Assembly (NCBI GenBank): GCA_026393115.1
Contig: JAPLAU010000030.1
Location: forward strand, 62,001 to 126,000
Direction: 5' to 3'
Source: Actinomycetota bacterium
GTDB lineage: Bacteria > Actinomycetota > Actinomycetes > S36-B12 > CAIYMF01
DNA: 64,000 bases
Shown: positions 32,749 through 40,916 of the stretch, piece by piece
How positions within the stretch are numbered: the first letter of the stretch is position 1
Layout: each line of letters starts with the position of its first letter
Translations under genes and position numbers: made by a program
The notes under the pieces: model-generated
The model's input: the letters and a program-made list of their open reading frames with translations, nothing else
What the model was told of the DNA's origin: nothing
Databases searched by the model: none

Positions 32749-33015
32749 CTAGCGACTCGGGTGTGGAAACACCGCCTCGATACGGGGAAGCTGACTCGAC
32801 CAGAAGACCTTGTACGGCGGGTGTCCTGCCACGGGTAGTCGAAGTCGAATGCCTTCGGCTGTGGTGATGGCAGTCGAGAGCGACTGCGCCTTCTCGGGGT
32901 ACTCGAAAATCAGCGCGCATGCGTCAAGTACGGCGTTGTACAACTCGGCATCGTCGCCGGCCTCGAGTGCATCGAGTTGCTCGTCGGCAATCTGGGAATA
33001 CGCGCCCTTGGTCAT
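32749..33015 (-). CDS. RelE/ParE-like toxin candidate
   Basis: An 88-residue basic-ended protein with a RelE/ParE-type pattern: N-terminal helices (QIADEQLDALEAG, DAELYNAVLDACALIFEYP) and C-terminal strands in GIRLRLPVAGHPPYKVFWSSQ and PRIEAVFPHP. The gene starts at the A of the preceding stop codon (TGATG), tightly coupled to a small antitoxin-like gene. Family members cleave mRNA at ribosomes or poison gyrase; which applies is not clear. The stop lies in a 12-bp palindrome TAGCGCGCGCTA (32740-32751). An imperfect stem GGAAGT/ACTTCC (32704-32722) behind it may terminate the operon. Confidence 0.65.
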   Translation of the reverse strand: MTKGAYSQIADEQLDALEAGDDAELYNAVLDACALIFEYPEKAQSLSTAITTAEGIRLRLPVAGHPPYKVFWSSQLPRIEAVFPHPSR

Positions 33016-33245
33016 CAGACCGGGCGAGGAGTGCGGGTGCGGCGAACCGTGCGCGATTTCGACGCGCGTGTGAGCAGTTCCTGCAGGCGAGGGTCGGTGT
33101 CGTACTCGTGCTGCGCTTCACTCACCACGATGGCGGGCTGCAAAAGCAAACTCCCGTCGGCGTTCTCGTACACGAGAAACCTCTGATTGGGATGGCCGGT
33201 GATGACCGCTCGGCTGCGGGCGTCGGTTTCGATCATGTACGACAC
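33015..33245 (-). CDS. Antitoxin-like protein partner of RelE/ParE-type gene
   Basis: A 76-residue protein with an N-terminal small beta-strand unit (ARSRAVITGHPNQRFLVYENADGSLLLQPA) resembling AbrB/MazE-like antitoxins, and a polar basic tail (RASKSRTVRRTRTPRPV). Its gene lies directly before the toxin-like gene with a one-base overlap, the usual antitoxin-first order. AAAGGTG precedes the GTG at 33245. A 17-bp inverted repeat at 33298-33314 lies about 55 bases upstream and is a likely autoregulatory operator. Confidence 0.6.
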   Translation of the reverse strand: MSYMIETDARSRAVITGHPNQRFLVYENADGSLLLQPAIVVSEAQHEYDTDPRLQELLTRASKSRTVRRTRTPRPV

Positions 33246-33297
33246 GATGCACCTTTCGGGACGGTGGCGTGAGCGCTATCCACAGCCAGTCTCCCAC

Positions 33298-33314
33298 ATT
33301 CCCACTATGGGAAT
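33298..33314. promoter_or_regulatory. Perfect inverted repeat upstream of toxin-antitoxin operon
   Basis: ATTCCCA (33298-33304), CTA, TGGGAAT (33308-33314). It sits between the stop of the GNAT gene (33315) and the antitoxin start (33245), in position for an autoregulatory operator. It could also end GNAT transcription, though no T-run follows. Confidence 0.5.
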
Positions 33315-33860
33315 CTATGTCGCGCGGGCCGCCAAGCGGGGAAGTGCGTCGCCGGTGATGCGGAAGACGGTCCACTCGTCCATGGCGACTGCCGATTGCG
33401 AGAGGTAGAAGTCGATCGCGGGGGTGTTCCAGTCAAGCACCCACCAATCCAGGCGCGCGTAGCCGTGCTCAACACAGAGGGCCGCGAGGGTGGCGAGCAG
33501 GCGCTGTCCGTAGCCGTGTCCTCGGAACTCAGGGCGCACGTAGAGGTCTTCGAGATAGATGCCGTGGCGGCTGGTCCAGGTGCTGGTGTTGAGAAACCAC
33601 AGCGCGAAGCCGGCGAGGGTGCGTGGCGGATCGCAGGTGTCGTCGCGGTGTTCGACGACGTGCGCCCACGCCGCTGCGCGGCCGTGATGCGAGGCGGGCG
33701 CGACTCCGTCGACCTCACCGCCAAAGAGCACGCTCATCAACAGTTCCTCGGTGGCGTCACATTGGTCGAGCCCTTTTTCGTACTCCGCGAGTTCGCGGAT
33801 CATGCGCACGATCTCGGGAACGTCGTCGGGAGTCGCAGGTCGAATGTCGCCGTCAGCCAT
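33315..33860 (-). CDS. GNAT family N-acetyltransferase (diamine acetyltransferase-like)
   Basis: A 181-residue GNAT protein. The pattern MIRELAEYEKGLDQC near residue 20, LEDLYVRPEFRGHGYGQRLLATLAALCVEHGYAR near 110 (acetyl-CoA loop RGHGYG) and WNTPAIDFY near 150 closely follow the spermidine/spermine or thialysine acetyltransferase subgroup. A small amine is therefore a likely substrate. The ATG at 33860 has TACGCT six bases upstream without a Shine-Dalgarno. Confidence 0.9.
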   Translation of the reverse strand: MADGDIRPATPDDVPEIVRMIRELAEYEKGLDQCDATEELLMSVLFGGEVDGVAPASHHGRAAAWAHVVEHRDDTCDPPRTLAGFALWFLNTSTWTSRHGIYLEDLYVRPEFRGHGYGQRLLATLAALCVEHGYARLDWWVLDWNTPAIDFYLSQSAVAMDEWTVFRITGDALPRLAARAT

Positions 33861-33886
33861 GAACGCAGCGTAGATGAGGGGCGCGG

Positions 33887-34120
33887 CTACGGGCGCTCTG
33901 CGGCCTTGACCGCGATTTCTCGAATCATGCCGGTGAGAAACGTGTCTTCCGGTGCGTGAGGGTATGCGTCATAGAACATACGTGCGGCAGTCTCAGGCGA
34001 CGCGAATCCACTGAGAGGCCAAAGGCTAATTAGGCCCTCGTAATCCTGTGCGCCTGCTCGATACAACTTCATCAAGAAGACCTGATCGAACGGTGCTCCG
34101 AGTACGAGGAAGGGTTTGTC
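33887..34120 (-). pseudogene. Remnant of nucleotidyltransferase-like toxin gene
   Basis: An open frame in which KPFLVLGAPFDQVFLMKLYR leads into DYEGLISLWPLSGFASPETA and the tail FYDAYPHAPEDTFL. This matches the C-terminal part of DUF6036/AbiEii-like nucleotidyltransferase proteins that normally follow Xre antitoxin genes in Actinobacteria. Upstream in this frame there is no ATG or GTG and no nucleotidyltransferase core; the frame runs into the antitoxin gene instead. The catalytic N-terminal part (about 100 residues) seems deleted. The only start, a TTG at 34075, would give 62 residues. I infer an inactivated toxin with its antitoxin kept. Confidence 0.55.
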
Positions 34121-34709
34121 AGTTGCTGACAGTGGCCCTCTCCCTCCACAGACTGGTGCGCGCCAGAGTAAGGCCGCGAACTGCGATGGCGGGCGGAGTA
34201 GTGGCGCGTGCCTGCTGCTGAATGCGTGGCGTGCCGGGGGTCAGCCATGGTTCCCGCATCCGTGCGACATGTGCTGTCCAATCTGGGGGTTCGAGGCCCA
34301 AATCCTCGCACTGAGTTTCGGCGATGCCGGCGAGGAGGTTGTCGAGCAGTTCTGAGCCAGATGCCCGGGGTTTATGACGTAGTGCTGGGCGGGTGACTTC
34401 CGGGTGCTGGTTGAGGTAATCGAGAAAGGCGCGCAGGCGAGTCCAATCGATGGAATCTCCGTGTCGCGATGGGTGCCACGCGTCTGCGAGAGAGGCGAGT
34501 CGAGGGGTCGAGAGAATGCGAGCGGTGAGCTGCATCTCCAACCCGGCCGAATCGAGAAGTCGTGAAAGCATGCCGATGGTCGGATCCATTTGACCTGACT
34601 CAATGCGCGAGATTGTTGACGCGGAAACGTTTGCTAACGAGGCGAGACCTCGAATCGAGATGTGGGCATCGGTTCGTGCCTGATGGAGGAGGGCCGCCGC
34701 ATCATTCAT
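34119..34709 (-). CDS. Xre-family HTH antitoxin-like regulator
   Basis: A 196-residue protein. The N-terminal 70 residues are a clear Xre helix-turn-helix (ARTDAHISIRGLASLANVSASTISRIESGQMDPTIGMLSRLL). The C-terminal part (DWTAHVARMREPWLTPGTPRIQQQARATTPPAIAVRGL) is typical of antitoxins paired with nucleotidyltransferase-type toxins. TATGCT lies seven bases before the ATG at 34709 (a further in-frame ATG at 34721 exists), and palindromes overlap this promoter, consistent with autoregulation. Its expected toxin partner just downstream appears truncated. Confidence 0.8.
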   Translation of the reverse strand: MNDAAALLHQARTDAHISIRGLASLANVSASTISRIESGQMDPTIGMLSRLLDSAGLEMQLTARILSTPRLASLADAWHPSRHGDSIDWTRLRAFLDYLNQHPEVTRPALRHKPRASGSELLDNLLAGIAETQCEDLGLEPPDWTAHVARMREPWLTPGTPRIQQQARATTPPAIAVRGLTLARTSLWRERATVSN

Positions 34710-34717
34710 GAATGTAA

Positions 34718-34738
34718 GCATATATGCAACACCTGTTG
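34718..34738. promoter_or_regulatory. Palindromic operator candidates at Xre gene promoter
   Basis: GCATATATGC (34718-34727, perfect 10-bp palindrome) abuts CAACA-CC-TGTTG (34727-34738, perfect inverted repeat). The first overlaps the -10 of the Xre gene. Such tandem palindromes suit cooperative binding by an Xre antitoxin. Confidence 0.55.
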
Positions 34739-34760
34739 TATTGGTAATTGTGGTCGTGAG

Positions 34761-35354
34761 TCACACCAGTAGGAGGTAGTTCAGTTGCGTTGCCGCGAGT
34801 TCGACCGCCCCGCGCAGACTCGCATCGGCCAGCGGCCGGCTGAAGATCGGCTGCGGTGGCAGGCATGAACGTCGACGCTTCCACAGGCACACCGACGTCA
34901 TCGCCGCATCAACTCCGGGTCGCGCGGCCAAACCCGTGGGGTAGAGCACTCCGTCGGCTGGGGGAGTGTCGCGATACGCGTCGCGCGCCCACACCTGCGT
35001 CGCCGATCGACCCTTGGAACTCGTGGCCTGCGCTCGCAGATCGAGTAGCGACACTTCGCGGGAGATCTCGAACAGTGTGAACGTGGGGGTGCCGCGATGC
35101 AGTGCGATGGTGCGGTCGCGCTGGAATACCTCGGCTAGGCAATGCGTCATCGGATCGACCTGTCCGTTGGCAAGCGACGCATAGATCACGCCGTGCACAC
35201 GATGGTTGGTGATTGGAAGTGGGTGCGGATCGAAGCGTCCGATCGCGAGCGGGCCGTGAGTGCGCCAGGTGTTCCACGCGGCAGGGTGCGGCCCAGTTGT
35301 GAAGTGAACGCGTGCCAGCAGACTGCCAGCGGGCAGTGTGGTGCGCGGCGTCAC
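34761..35354 (-). CDS. RES domain toxin
   Basis: A 197-residue RES-domain protein. The defining R-E-S pattern is recognisable: LLARVHFTTGPHPAAWNTWR at the N-terminus with the conserved Arg, GVIYAS in the middle, CLAEVFQR with the Glu, and GPLAIGRFDPH. RES toxins of RES-Xre modules degrade NAD by phosphorolysis or hydrolysis and arrest growth until antitoxin is restored. The GTG at 35354 overlaps the upstream gene stop (GTGA). The extension to 35420 would read through the antitoxin gene. Confidence 0.85.
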   Translation of the reverse strand: MTPRTTLPAGSLLARVHFTTGPHPAAWNTWRTHGPLAIGRFDPHPLPITNHRVHGVIYASLANGQVDPMTHCLAEVFQRDRTIALHRGTPTFTLFEISREVSLLDLRAQATSSKGRSATQVWARDAYRDTPPADGVLYPTGLAARPGVDAAMTSVCLWKRRRSCLPPQPIFSRPLADASLRGAVELAATQLNYLLLV

Positions 35355-35962
35355 AGGCCGATGTCGAGTTGACGCGCGAGTGCGGCCACGGGTTCGGGGC
35401 TGAGTCCTTCGCTCAGCCACTCAATCGGTGACGCGGACTCGCCGTCGACGATGAGGTCGTCGCTGGGCTGCGACAAGAAGCGCTCAATGGCAATCGGCGG
35501 CCATTCCTGTGGCATCGCGGCGAGCACCTGCGGTAATCCAGGAATGGTGTGGCGTCCGTGAAACTGCCAGCGAGGCACACGCCATTCGCCGGCCGCGCCT
35601 TTGACTGCGAAGAGTTGGTCGCTGGCGATGCGTTGGCGAATGCGACCGTCGGTGAGGTGAAGTAACTGCGCGACCTCGCTGGTGGTGTAGCCGTCGAGCT
35701 GCATCTGCAGCACCTGCTCGAGCGTGCTGGTTGACGCGCGCTCGCTGAACTGTGGAACGGGCGCAACGCGCACACCAGCCCGCGCGAGCGCCTTCGACTC
35801 GGGCTGCGTGAGCACTGACTGCGGGGCATGAGAACCGGCAGGTGGCGCCAGCGACTCCCACTCGTCGAGCAGTTGCTCGGCGGGAGTGCCCAAGAGTGCA
35901 GCCACTCGCTCGAGTCGTGCGGCAAGGTCGGGCGCAGAGGTTGCGTGTGCTGCTGCGGTCAT
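35351..35962 (-). CDS. Antitoxin of RES-Xre module
   Basis: A 203-residue protein whose central part (about 85-130, STLEQVLQMQLDGYTTSEVAQLLHLTDGRIRQRIASDQLFAVKG) is a helix-turn-helix region. The C-terminal 60 residues (PPIAIERFLSQPSDDLIVDGESASPIEWL) resemble the toxin-binding domain of Xre/MbcA/ParS antitoxins, here with the SPIEWL motif. It is translated just ahead of the RES gene. The ATG at 35962 has GGAGGTGA four bases upstream. Together they form a type II toxin-antitoxin module. Confidence 0.8.
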   Translation of the reverse strand: MTAAAHATSAPDLAARLERVAALLGTPAEQLLDEWESLAPPAGSHAPQSVLTQPESKALARAGVRVAPVPQFSERASTSTLEQVLQMQLDGYTTSEVAQLLHLTDGRIRQRIASDQLFAVKGAAGEWRVPRWQFHGRHTIPGLPQVLAAMPQEWPPIAIERFLSQPSDDLIVDGESASPIEWLSEGLSPEPVAALARQLDIGL

Positions 35963-36026
35963 GGTCACCTCCGAAGTGATGACTCCAGACTAACGCAGGC
36001 TACTGACACCTGTAAACGTTAAGAAC

Positions 36027-36650
36027 TCACGCCCACCGGCAGTTCTTGGTGCGGTAGCCGGCGGGCATCGAGGGATACACCTTCGTTCGGTAATAGGTCG
36101 CCAACGCGGTTGCCTCCTTCGACGATGCACCCAGCAACTCGGCTACGCGCGCGTCGAAGCTCAATGACTCACACTCGGCCTCTCCCTCGGCCGTGATGCC
36201 GCTGACGTGCATCGCCTCATGCGTGAGCACGTGTACGGCGATCATCTGCTCGCGCGTGGGGGAGGCCTTGTTGCTGCCGATCCAGGCGGCGAGGTCGCGG
36301 CAGGCCGAGTAGGTAAGGTCTGCCTCACCTTTGGGCGCGCCGGTCTCGTCGACTCCCACGATGCCTTCGGCGCTCGAAGCTGAGAAGTAGGTTTCGCTGA
36401 ACCGTTGGCAGTGCACCTTCACGGGAGTGCCGGCAATCTGCGTGGCGACAGCCGACAGTCGGCTCTGCGTTGCCAACCAACTGCGCTCAGCCATGCCCTG
36501 CCACACCAGTACTCCGGTGAGCGCGAGCAAGATCACAGCCGTAAGTCGGTCGATACCGCCATGTCGAATTGCCCAGATGCCGTAAAGCACGATGAGCAGT
36601 GCCAGTAATGCCAACAGAATTGGCCGCATCGGAAGGTTGAAAGCATTCAT
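36027..36650 (-). CDS. Membrane protein with HExxH metallopeptidase-like motif
   Basis: A 207-residue protein with two N-terminal membrane helices (residues about 8-30 and 40-58) and an external or cytoplasmic domain of about 145 residues. That domain contains THEAMHVSG, a zinc-metallopeptidase HExxH motif, followed by an acidic helix (EGEAECESLSF) that could supply the third ligand. Four cysteines suggest disulfides and an extracytoplasmic location. It is not assigned to a family. The ATG at 36650 is preferred over 36659 because GGGAGGA lies about ten bases upstream of it. Confidence 0.65.
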   Translation of the reverse strand: MNAFNLPMRPILLALLALLIVLYGIWAIRHGGIDRLTAVILLALTGVLVWQGMAERSWLATQSRLSAVATQIAGTPVKVHCQRFSETYFSASSAEGIVGVDETGAPKGEADLTYSACRDLAAWIGSNKASPTREQMIAVHVLTHEAMHVSGITAEGEAECESLSFDARVAELLGASSKEATALATYYRTKVYPSMPAGYRTKNCRWA

Positions 36651-36763
36651 CTGCTTCATTTCCTCCCATGCAGAGAACCCCGCTGGGTCTTTACAATGCG
36701 GCCACTCTCTAATGTCGTCTGTGTCACGATGAAACTGGAGTTAAACGACTGGGGTTGGTCCAC

Positions 36764-37384
36764 ATGGGTGGTGACGCTGCGCCGTTCAACGTGTTGGTGG
36801 TGTGTAGTGCCAACGTCTGTCGCAGTCCAGTTGCGGCAGCGTTACTTGAGAGTTCCTTGGCGCCCCAGGTGACGGCCGGGCTGATCGCTGTGACCTCGCG
36901 CGGGGTGTGGGCTAACGACGGCGACGCGGTGTGTGGGCGGGCAGTGCAGCAGGCCGGGCTCGGAAGCTTGCAGCATTCAGCTCAGCGACTCACTGCAGCC
37001 GATATTGCGGGGGCCGATTTGATTCTCACGGCCGAGCAAGTACACCGCGCCTCGGTGGTTGAGAAAGACCTCTCCGCCCGCAAACGCACCTTCACGCTGC
37101 GCGAAGCGGCGGCGCTGTCGAAGTGGTTTGCGGCAGGGTCTCCGGTACCGGAGGGCTTGGAAGTTCCGCCGCCACCGCCCACTCCGGCCGATCCTCATGC
37201 ACAGTTGCTGTGGTGGGTTTCGGAATTGAATGCTGGACGTGGAATTGCGTCGATGGGGTCGGGTCAGGATCTCGATATTGCCGACGCTCACGGCGAAGTG
37301 CGCGTTGATCACGCGGCAGTCATGGCGGCCGTAGGTAGTGCCGTCGCTGGAATTGCGCGCGATCCTGCGATCGTGGGCGGGTGA
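36764..37384 (+). CDS. Low-molecular-weight protein tyrosine phosphatase family
   Basis: A 206-residue protein of the LMW-PTP/arsenate reductase fold. The P-loop CX5R is Cys14-Ser-Ala-Asn-Val-Cys-Arg20 (VVCSANVCRSP). The C-terminal half is longer than the 150-residue norm and includes a proline run near residue 140. The typical DPY/DPF loop is not obvious; HGEVRVDHAAV near the end may be the degenerate equivalent. Related phosphatases regulate exopolysaccharide assembly. Its stop overlaps a sugar-nucleotide epimerase gene (GTGA), supporting an envelope-glycan role. ATG 36764 is chosen; a TTG nine bases earlier is an alternative. Confidence 0.82.
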   Translation: MGGDAAPFNVLVVCSANVCRSPVAAALLESSLAPQVTAGLIAVTSRGVWANDGDAVCGRAVQQAGLGSLQHSAQRLTAADIAGADLILTAEQVHRASVVEKDLSARKRTFTLREAAALSKWFAAGSPVPEGLEVPPPPPTPADPHAQLLWWVSELNAGRGIASMGSGQDLDIADAHGEVRVDHAAVMAAVGSAVAGIARDPAIVGG

Positions 37385-38322
37385 AGGTACTCGTCACCGG
37401 AGGAGCCGGATTTATCGGTTCGAATCTGGTGCGTCGTCTTCTTGACCACGGTGACGAGGTTGTCGTTCTTGACGAATTCAGTACGGGGTTTCGCGCCAAC
37501 CTTGACGGCCTTGACCTTCATTTAGTTGAAGGCAGCATTCTGGATGATGGCGCTCTGGGGTTAGCCGTGAAGGGTGCCGATTCGATCGTTCACCTTGCGG
37601 CGCTAGGCAGTATTCCGCGGTCGATCGCGAATCCCGTTGCCGCGCATGAAGTCAACGCGACCGGAACCTTGCGGGTGCTCGAAGCAGCCCGGAAGACAGG
37701 TGCGCACGTCACCGTCGCGTCATCGAGCAGTGTGTATGGCTCGGTGCCTGATCTGCCTCGTGTTGAGACACTCGCCACGAGGCCGATGTCGCCGTATGGC
37801 GCATCGAAACTGGCGGCTGAGGGTTACACGCTTGCCTATGGAAAGTCGTATGACCTTGAGACGCTTCCGCTACGGCTATTCAATGTCTACGGCCAGCGGC
37901 AAGTTGCAGGCCATGCGTACGCAGCGGTGATTCCGGTGTTCATCGACGCAGCACTGCGAGGCATTCCACTTCCACTTCAGGGCGACGGAAGACAGAGCCG
38001 CGACTTCACCTTCGTTGACACTGTGACGTGGGTGTTGGCGCATGCAGCGCATTACCGAATCACCTCGGATGTTCCGGTGAATGTGGCGATGGGCGCGAAT
38101 ATCAGTCTGCTTGAGTTGATTGCGGAGCTCGAGCCACTCGTGGGTCATTCGCTTGAGATCGAGGAACGTCCAGAGCGAGTGGGTGATGTGCAGGCAAGTT
38201 GCGCGGAGCTTCAGCGATTCAGGCGGCTGTTTCCTAGTGCTCCCACGGTGACGTTTACAGAGGGGATTGCGGCGACCGTGGAATGGACTCAGTCGACGTG
38301 GATAGACCACCCATCTTGGTGA
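37381..38322 (+). CDS. NDP-sugar epimerase/dehydratase (extended SDR)
   Basis: A 313-residue extended short-chain dehydrogenase. The NAD-binding GGAGFIG motif is at residues 7-13. The catalytic Ser region (ASSSSVYG) and YxxxK (SPYGASK) are in place, and the C-terminal substrate domain includes RLFNVYGQRQ and QGDGRQSRDFTFVDTV. It is of the UDP-glucose or UDP-N-acetylglucosamine 4-epimerase type (GalE/WbpP-like); the exact sugar is undetermined. GTG 37381 overlaps the phosphatase stop. The pair probably supports surface polysaccharide synthesis. Confidence 0.9.
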   Translation: MKVLVTGGAGFIGSNLVRRLLDHGDEVVVLDEFSTGFRANLDGLDLHLVEGSILDDGALGLAVKGADSIVHLAALGSIPRSIANPVAAHEVNATGTLRVLEAARKTGAHVTVASSSSVYGSVPDLPRVETLATRPMSPYGASKLAAEGYTLAYGKSYDLETLPLRLFNVYGQRQVAGHAYAAVIPVFIDAALRGIPLPLQGDGRQSRDFTFVDTVTWVLAHAAHYRITSDVPVNVAMGANISLLELIAELEPLVGHSLEIEERPERVGDVQASCAELQRFRRLFPSAPTVTFTEGIAATVEWTQSTWIDHPSW

Positions 38323-38535
38323 GGCTCGGCCGTGGATTCTGGCCCAGCCAGGATTTGACAGAGCAAGATCGCGCGCAGGGGGTCTTGGCCCGTCCAATGT
38401 GCGTCGCAGCCAGCGTCAGCGCGGATGCCTATCTGCCGGTGGCGACTCGTCCGCCTCAGCCTCCTGTTGGTCTCCATACCTCCGTCGTCACACGCCGGGC
38501 CTAGTGGGCTTGCAGGGATGCCCCGGAATCACGGG

Positions 38536-38541
38536 TAGAAT
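38536..38541 (+). promoter_or_regulatory. -10 element for large membrane protein gene
   Basis: TAGAAT about 40 bases before the GTG at 38581, followed by a small GGGGACTCCCC stem. No clear -35 at standard spacing. The rest of the 258-base gap after the epimerase gene shows nothing else recognisable. Confidence 0.4.
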
Positions 38542-38580
38542 GGGGGACTCCCCACAACCGCTTAGAACGAGGTGGACTGC

Positions 38581-40545
38581 GTGACCGTCACCTCTGATCT
38601 GCGCGTCCAGATTCAGCACTCGCGCGCGGTGAATCACTCCGTGGCCCTAGGCCTGCTGATCATGGCCATTGTGCTGCTCTGGGCCAATCCCATGGTGGGC
38701 GTCGTCGCGGCCGTGGCCGTGGGATTCACGCTGGCGCCTTGGGGTCGACGTCTGGGCGAGCGCCTACTGGTCGGTGCCGTGGTCACTGCCGGTTCGGTGG
38801 CGTTGATCTTCGCCGCGCTGCAGGTGGCGAGTGCCTCGTTGCCGACATTGACGTGGCGGATGCTGGTGACCGCTGCACTGCTGGGCGAAATCGCTGCTGT
38901 GGTGCTGCGTCGCAGTGCGCAGTCGCGCGTCACCGCTCCCGTGTGGCCGGTAGCCGGTTGGAGCGAGGGCATCGCGCTCGGCACCGGAGTGGTGCTGTTC
39001 GCGGCGATGGGACTTCCGTACTTACTGGTGTCGAACGCGCACGCACTCACCGCGCTGCTCGGCGGCTGGGACCACTCCAGTCACCTGACGATGTTCGTTC
39101 AGACGATGCACGCGCAGGGCTGGAACATGAGCGTGCTCGGCGATGGCGTGATGTTCGGTATTTACCCGATGCTGCACACGGGGCTGTGGTCGGTCGGCGA
39201 ATGGGTTGCCGGCGTTCAGGCACAGACGCCTGGGGCCGAACTCATCGGTCCGTATCTCGCGTGGACCTCACTCACGGCAGCGGCGTCGGCTGTAGTGCTG
39301 ATACTCACCGCGTCGGTCGCAGCGCGCGCTTTCGTCGCCCGTGGATCAGTGTCGGCGGCGCGCGAGCGCATTGTGCCGGTGCTCGCCACGGCGTTCACTG
39401 CGGTGTGGTGCCTGCTGGGCACGTTCGCGCTGATGGCCGACTACGCGTTCACCAATTTCCTACTCGGCGCGACGCTCGCCGGTGCTGCCGTCGTGGTTGC
39501 GACGCGCTCGCGTCAGGCCATGCGCACGCTGGGCTGGTTCGTGCTGCCACTCGGAGCTGTTGCCGCGACGTACGCCTATCCGCCGTTGGCTGGGGGAGTC
39601 GCGATTGCCGCGACCATCACGTTCATCGTTCTGGTGCGCGATCGCTCGCGTGCCGTGGTGTGGATGTTGGCCGTGACGGCAGCGTGCGGCATTGCTGCAC
39701 TTCCGGCCCTGCGCATCATCATCGAGCCGTTCAAGGGTCAGTCGGTAGGCGAGATCAAGGGCGGTATTCCGGCCTTCGAACTGTGGCCCGCGATTGTGCT
39801 GGCGGTGGTCGTCACGGTCGTGTTGTTGGTAGTGCTGCGCCGAGTTCCGATTGCGTGCCGCCTGTCGATGCTGGGGCCGCTGGTCGCTACCGGTGCTGTC
39901 GCCGCATTATTTGCCGTGCAGGCAGTGGTTTCGGGGCTGGCGATTTCTGATTCGTACTACACGAAGAAGGTCGTCTACGCGCTGATGCTGTTGGTGATTC
40001 CGCTCGCGATGGCGTTAGCTGCGGTGTTGGCGTCGCGCTGGATTCCGGCCGTGCGCGGGGCCCGGCGTGTGGTGGCGGCGGCTGTCGCTGTGGTGGTGGT
40101 GGCTGTCGCGGTGTCGGTGACGTCGGCGGTGTTTGCAGGTGCGCGTCCTGACAGTGACGGCGTAGTGGCAGCGGTTACTCCCGTGGGCGTGTGGTCGATG
40201 GCACAGCGCGTTGATCGCGTGACGTACGGCGACACCGAGGGGCGCGCCGAGTTGCTTGCCTCGTCGTTGGTGAAGCCGGGCTGGGTCACCGTGGTGGTGG
40301 GCGGCCGCGGCGAGGTTGAGTCAGGACGAACCGTCGCGGGTCTGAGTTCGGTGCTCACGTGGTCGGACAATTCCGTGATTCAGGCCGCGCATGATGATGT
40401 GCGCGAATTGGCCCGCATGATGCGCAACGATCCGTCACTCAAAGTGCAGTTCGTGGCCACCGAGGTTCCGGCCGCGTCGCAGGTGACACCGCTGCTGGCC
40501 GAATTCGGCAGTGCGCGCGTGACCATCGAGGTTCTTCAGCGCTGA
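38581..40545 (+). CDS. Large polytopic membrane protein (DUF6541/GT-C-like)
   Basis: A 654-residue protein with about twelve to fourteen membrane helices and a C-terminal soluble segment of about 130 residues (from ARPDSDGVVAAV). A loop between early helices carries GGWDHSSHLTMFVQTMHAQGWNM and FGIYPMLHTGLWSVGEW. This conserved Asp-His containing exoplasmic loop recalls GT-C glycosyltransferases and actinobacterial DUF6541 proteins. An envelope glycan role fits the preceding epimerase and phosphatase. GAGGTGG precedes the GTG at 38581 by about five bases. No specific function can be assigned. Confidence 0.75.
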   Translation: MTVTSDLRVQIQHSRAVNHSVALGLLIMAIVLLWANPMVGVVAAVAVGFTLAPWGRRLGERLLVGAVVTAGSVALIFAALQVASASLPTLTWRMLVTAALLGEIAAVVLRRSAQSRVTAPVWPVAGWSEGIALGTGVVLFAAMGLPYLLVSNAHALTALLGGWDHSSHLTMFVQTMHAQGWNMSVLGDGVMFGIYPMLHTGLWSVGEWVAGVQAQTPGAELIGPYLAWTSLTAAASAVVLILTASVAARAFVARGSVSAARERIVPVLATAFTAVWCLLGTFALMADYAFTNFLLGATLAGAAVVVATRSRQAMRTLGWFVLPLGAVAATYAYPPLAGGVAIAATITFIVLVRDRSRAVVWMLAVTAACGIAALPALRIIIEPFKGQSVGEIKGGIPAFELWPAIVLAVVVTVVLLVVLRRVPIACRLSMLGPLVATGAVAALFAVQAVVSGLAISDSYYTKKVVYALMLLVIPLAMALAAVLASRWIPAVRGARRVVAAAVAVVVVAVAVSVTSAVFAGARPDSDGVVAAVTPVGVWSMAQRVDRVTYGDTEGRAELLASSLVKPGWVTVVVGGRGEVESGRTVAGLSSVLTWSDNSVIQAAHDDVRELARMMRNDPSLKVQFVATEVPAASQVTPLLAEFGSARVTIEVLQR

Positions 40546-40916
40546 GGCCGTGTGGATCGCCGGGGTCGTGTCCGCCGTTTCCGAGCGTTCTCTGGGCAAA
40601 ACGGTGCGCTTTGTGAATCGATTTGCCCAGAGATTGGCGAAATCGCTTCGCGCTAGGTTCCGCGCGCACGAAAATCTGCCGGGATTGCTATCTCACGGGG
40701 CTTGTGGGCCGTCGAGATGACCAACGCGGCAGATTTTCCACTGGAACACGAGCAGATTTACAGTAATGCGGGAAATCCGCATAGTGGAGTCATGAGCGAC
40801 AAGCCATTCCACGTTTCGTTGGCCGCGCACACTTCGAGTTCGTCACCGGCGATGGGGACGGTGTGGTGCGATGGCGGCGCATCGGCCGGCGTGGAATCTA
40901 TGCGAACCCGTAGCCC
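40546..40916. other. Gene-free 371-base gap rich in inverted repeats
   Basis: Besides the family-A repeat, AAAATCTGCCG (40671-40681) and CGGCAGATTTT (40727-40737) form an 11-bp perfect stem around 45 bases. ATTCCACG near 40814 is matched by CGTGGAAT near 40889. A plus-strand frame of 97 codons across 40702-40995 has no ribosome binding site or homology, runs into the convergent gene, and is not called. The stacked hairpins look like a MITE or REP-like mosaic, or a decayed mobile element. Confidence 0.6.
40585..40646 (+). repeat. Dispersed repeat family A, copy 1
   Basis: A 62-base element matching the reverse complement of 47027-47088 with three differences. It contains TCTCTGGGCAAA (40589-40600) and TTTGCCCAGAGA (40622-40633), a 12-bp perfect stem, with a smaller stem inside the loop (CGCTT against AATCG). 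It could terminate the membrane-protein gene, but no T-run follows. Confidence 0.9.

Noticed and set aside
38283-38504. 73-codon plus-strand frame after the epimerase
   Set aside because: Overlaps the end of the epimerase gene out of frame and has no start signal or homology.
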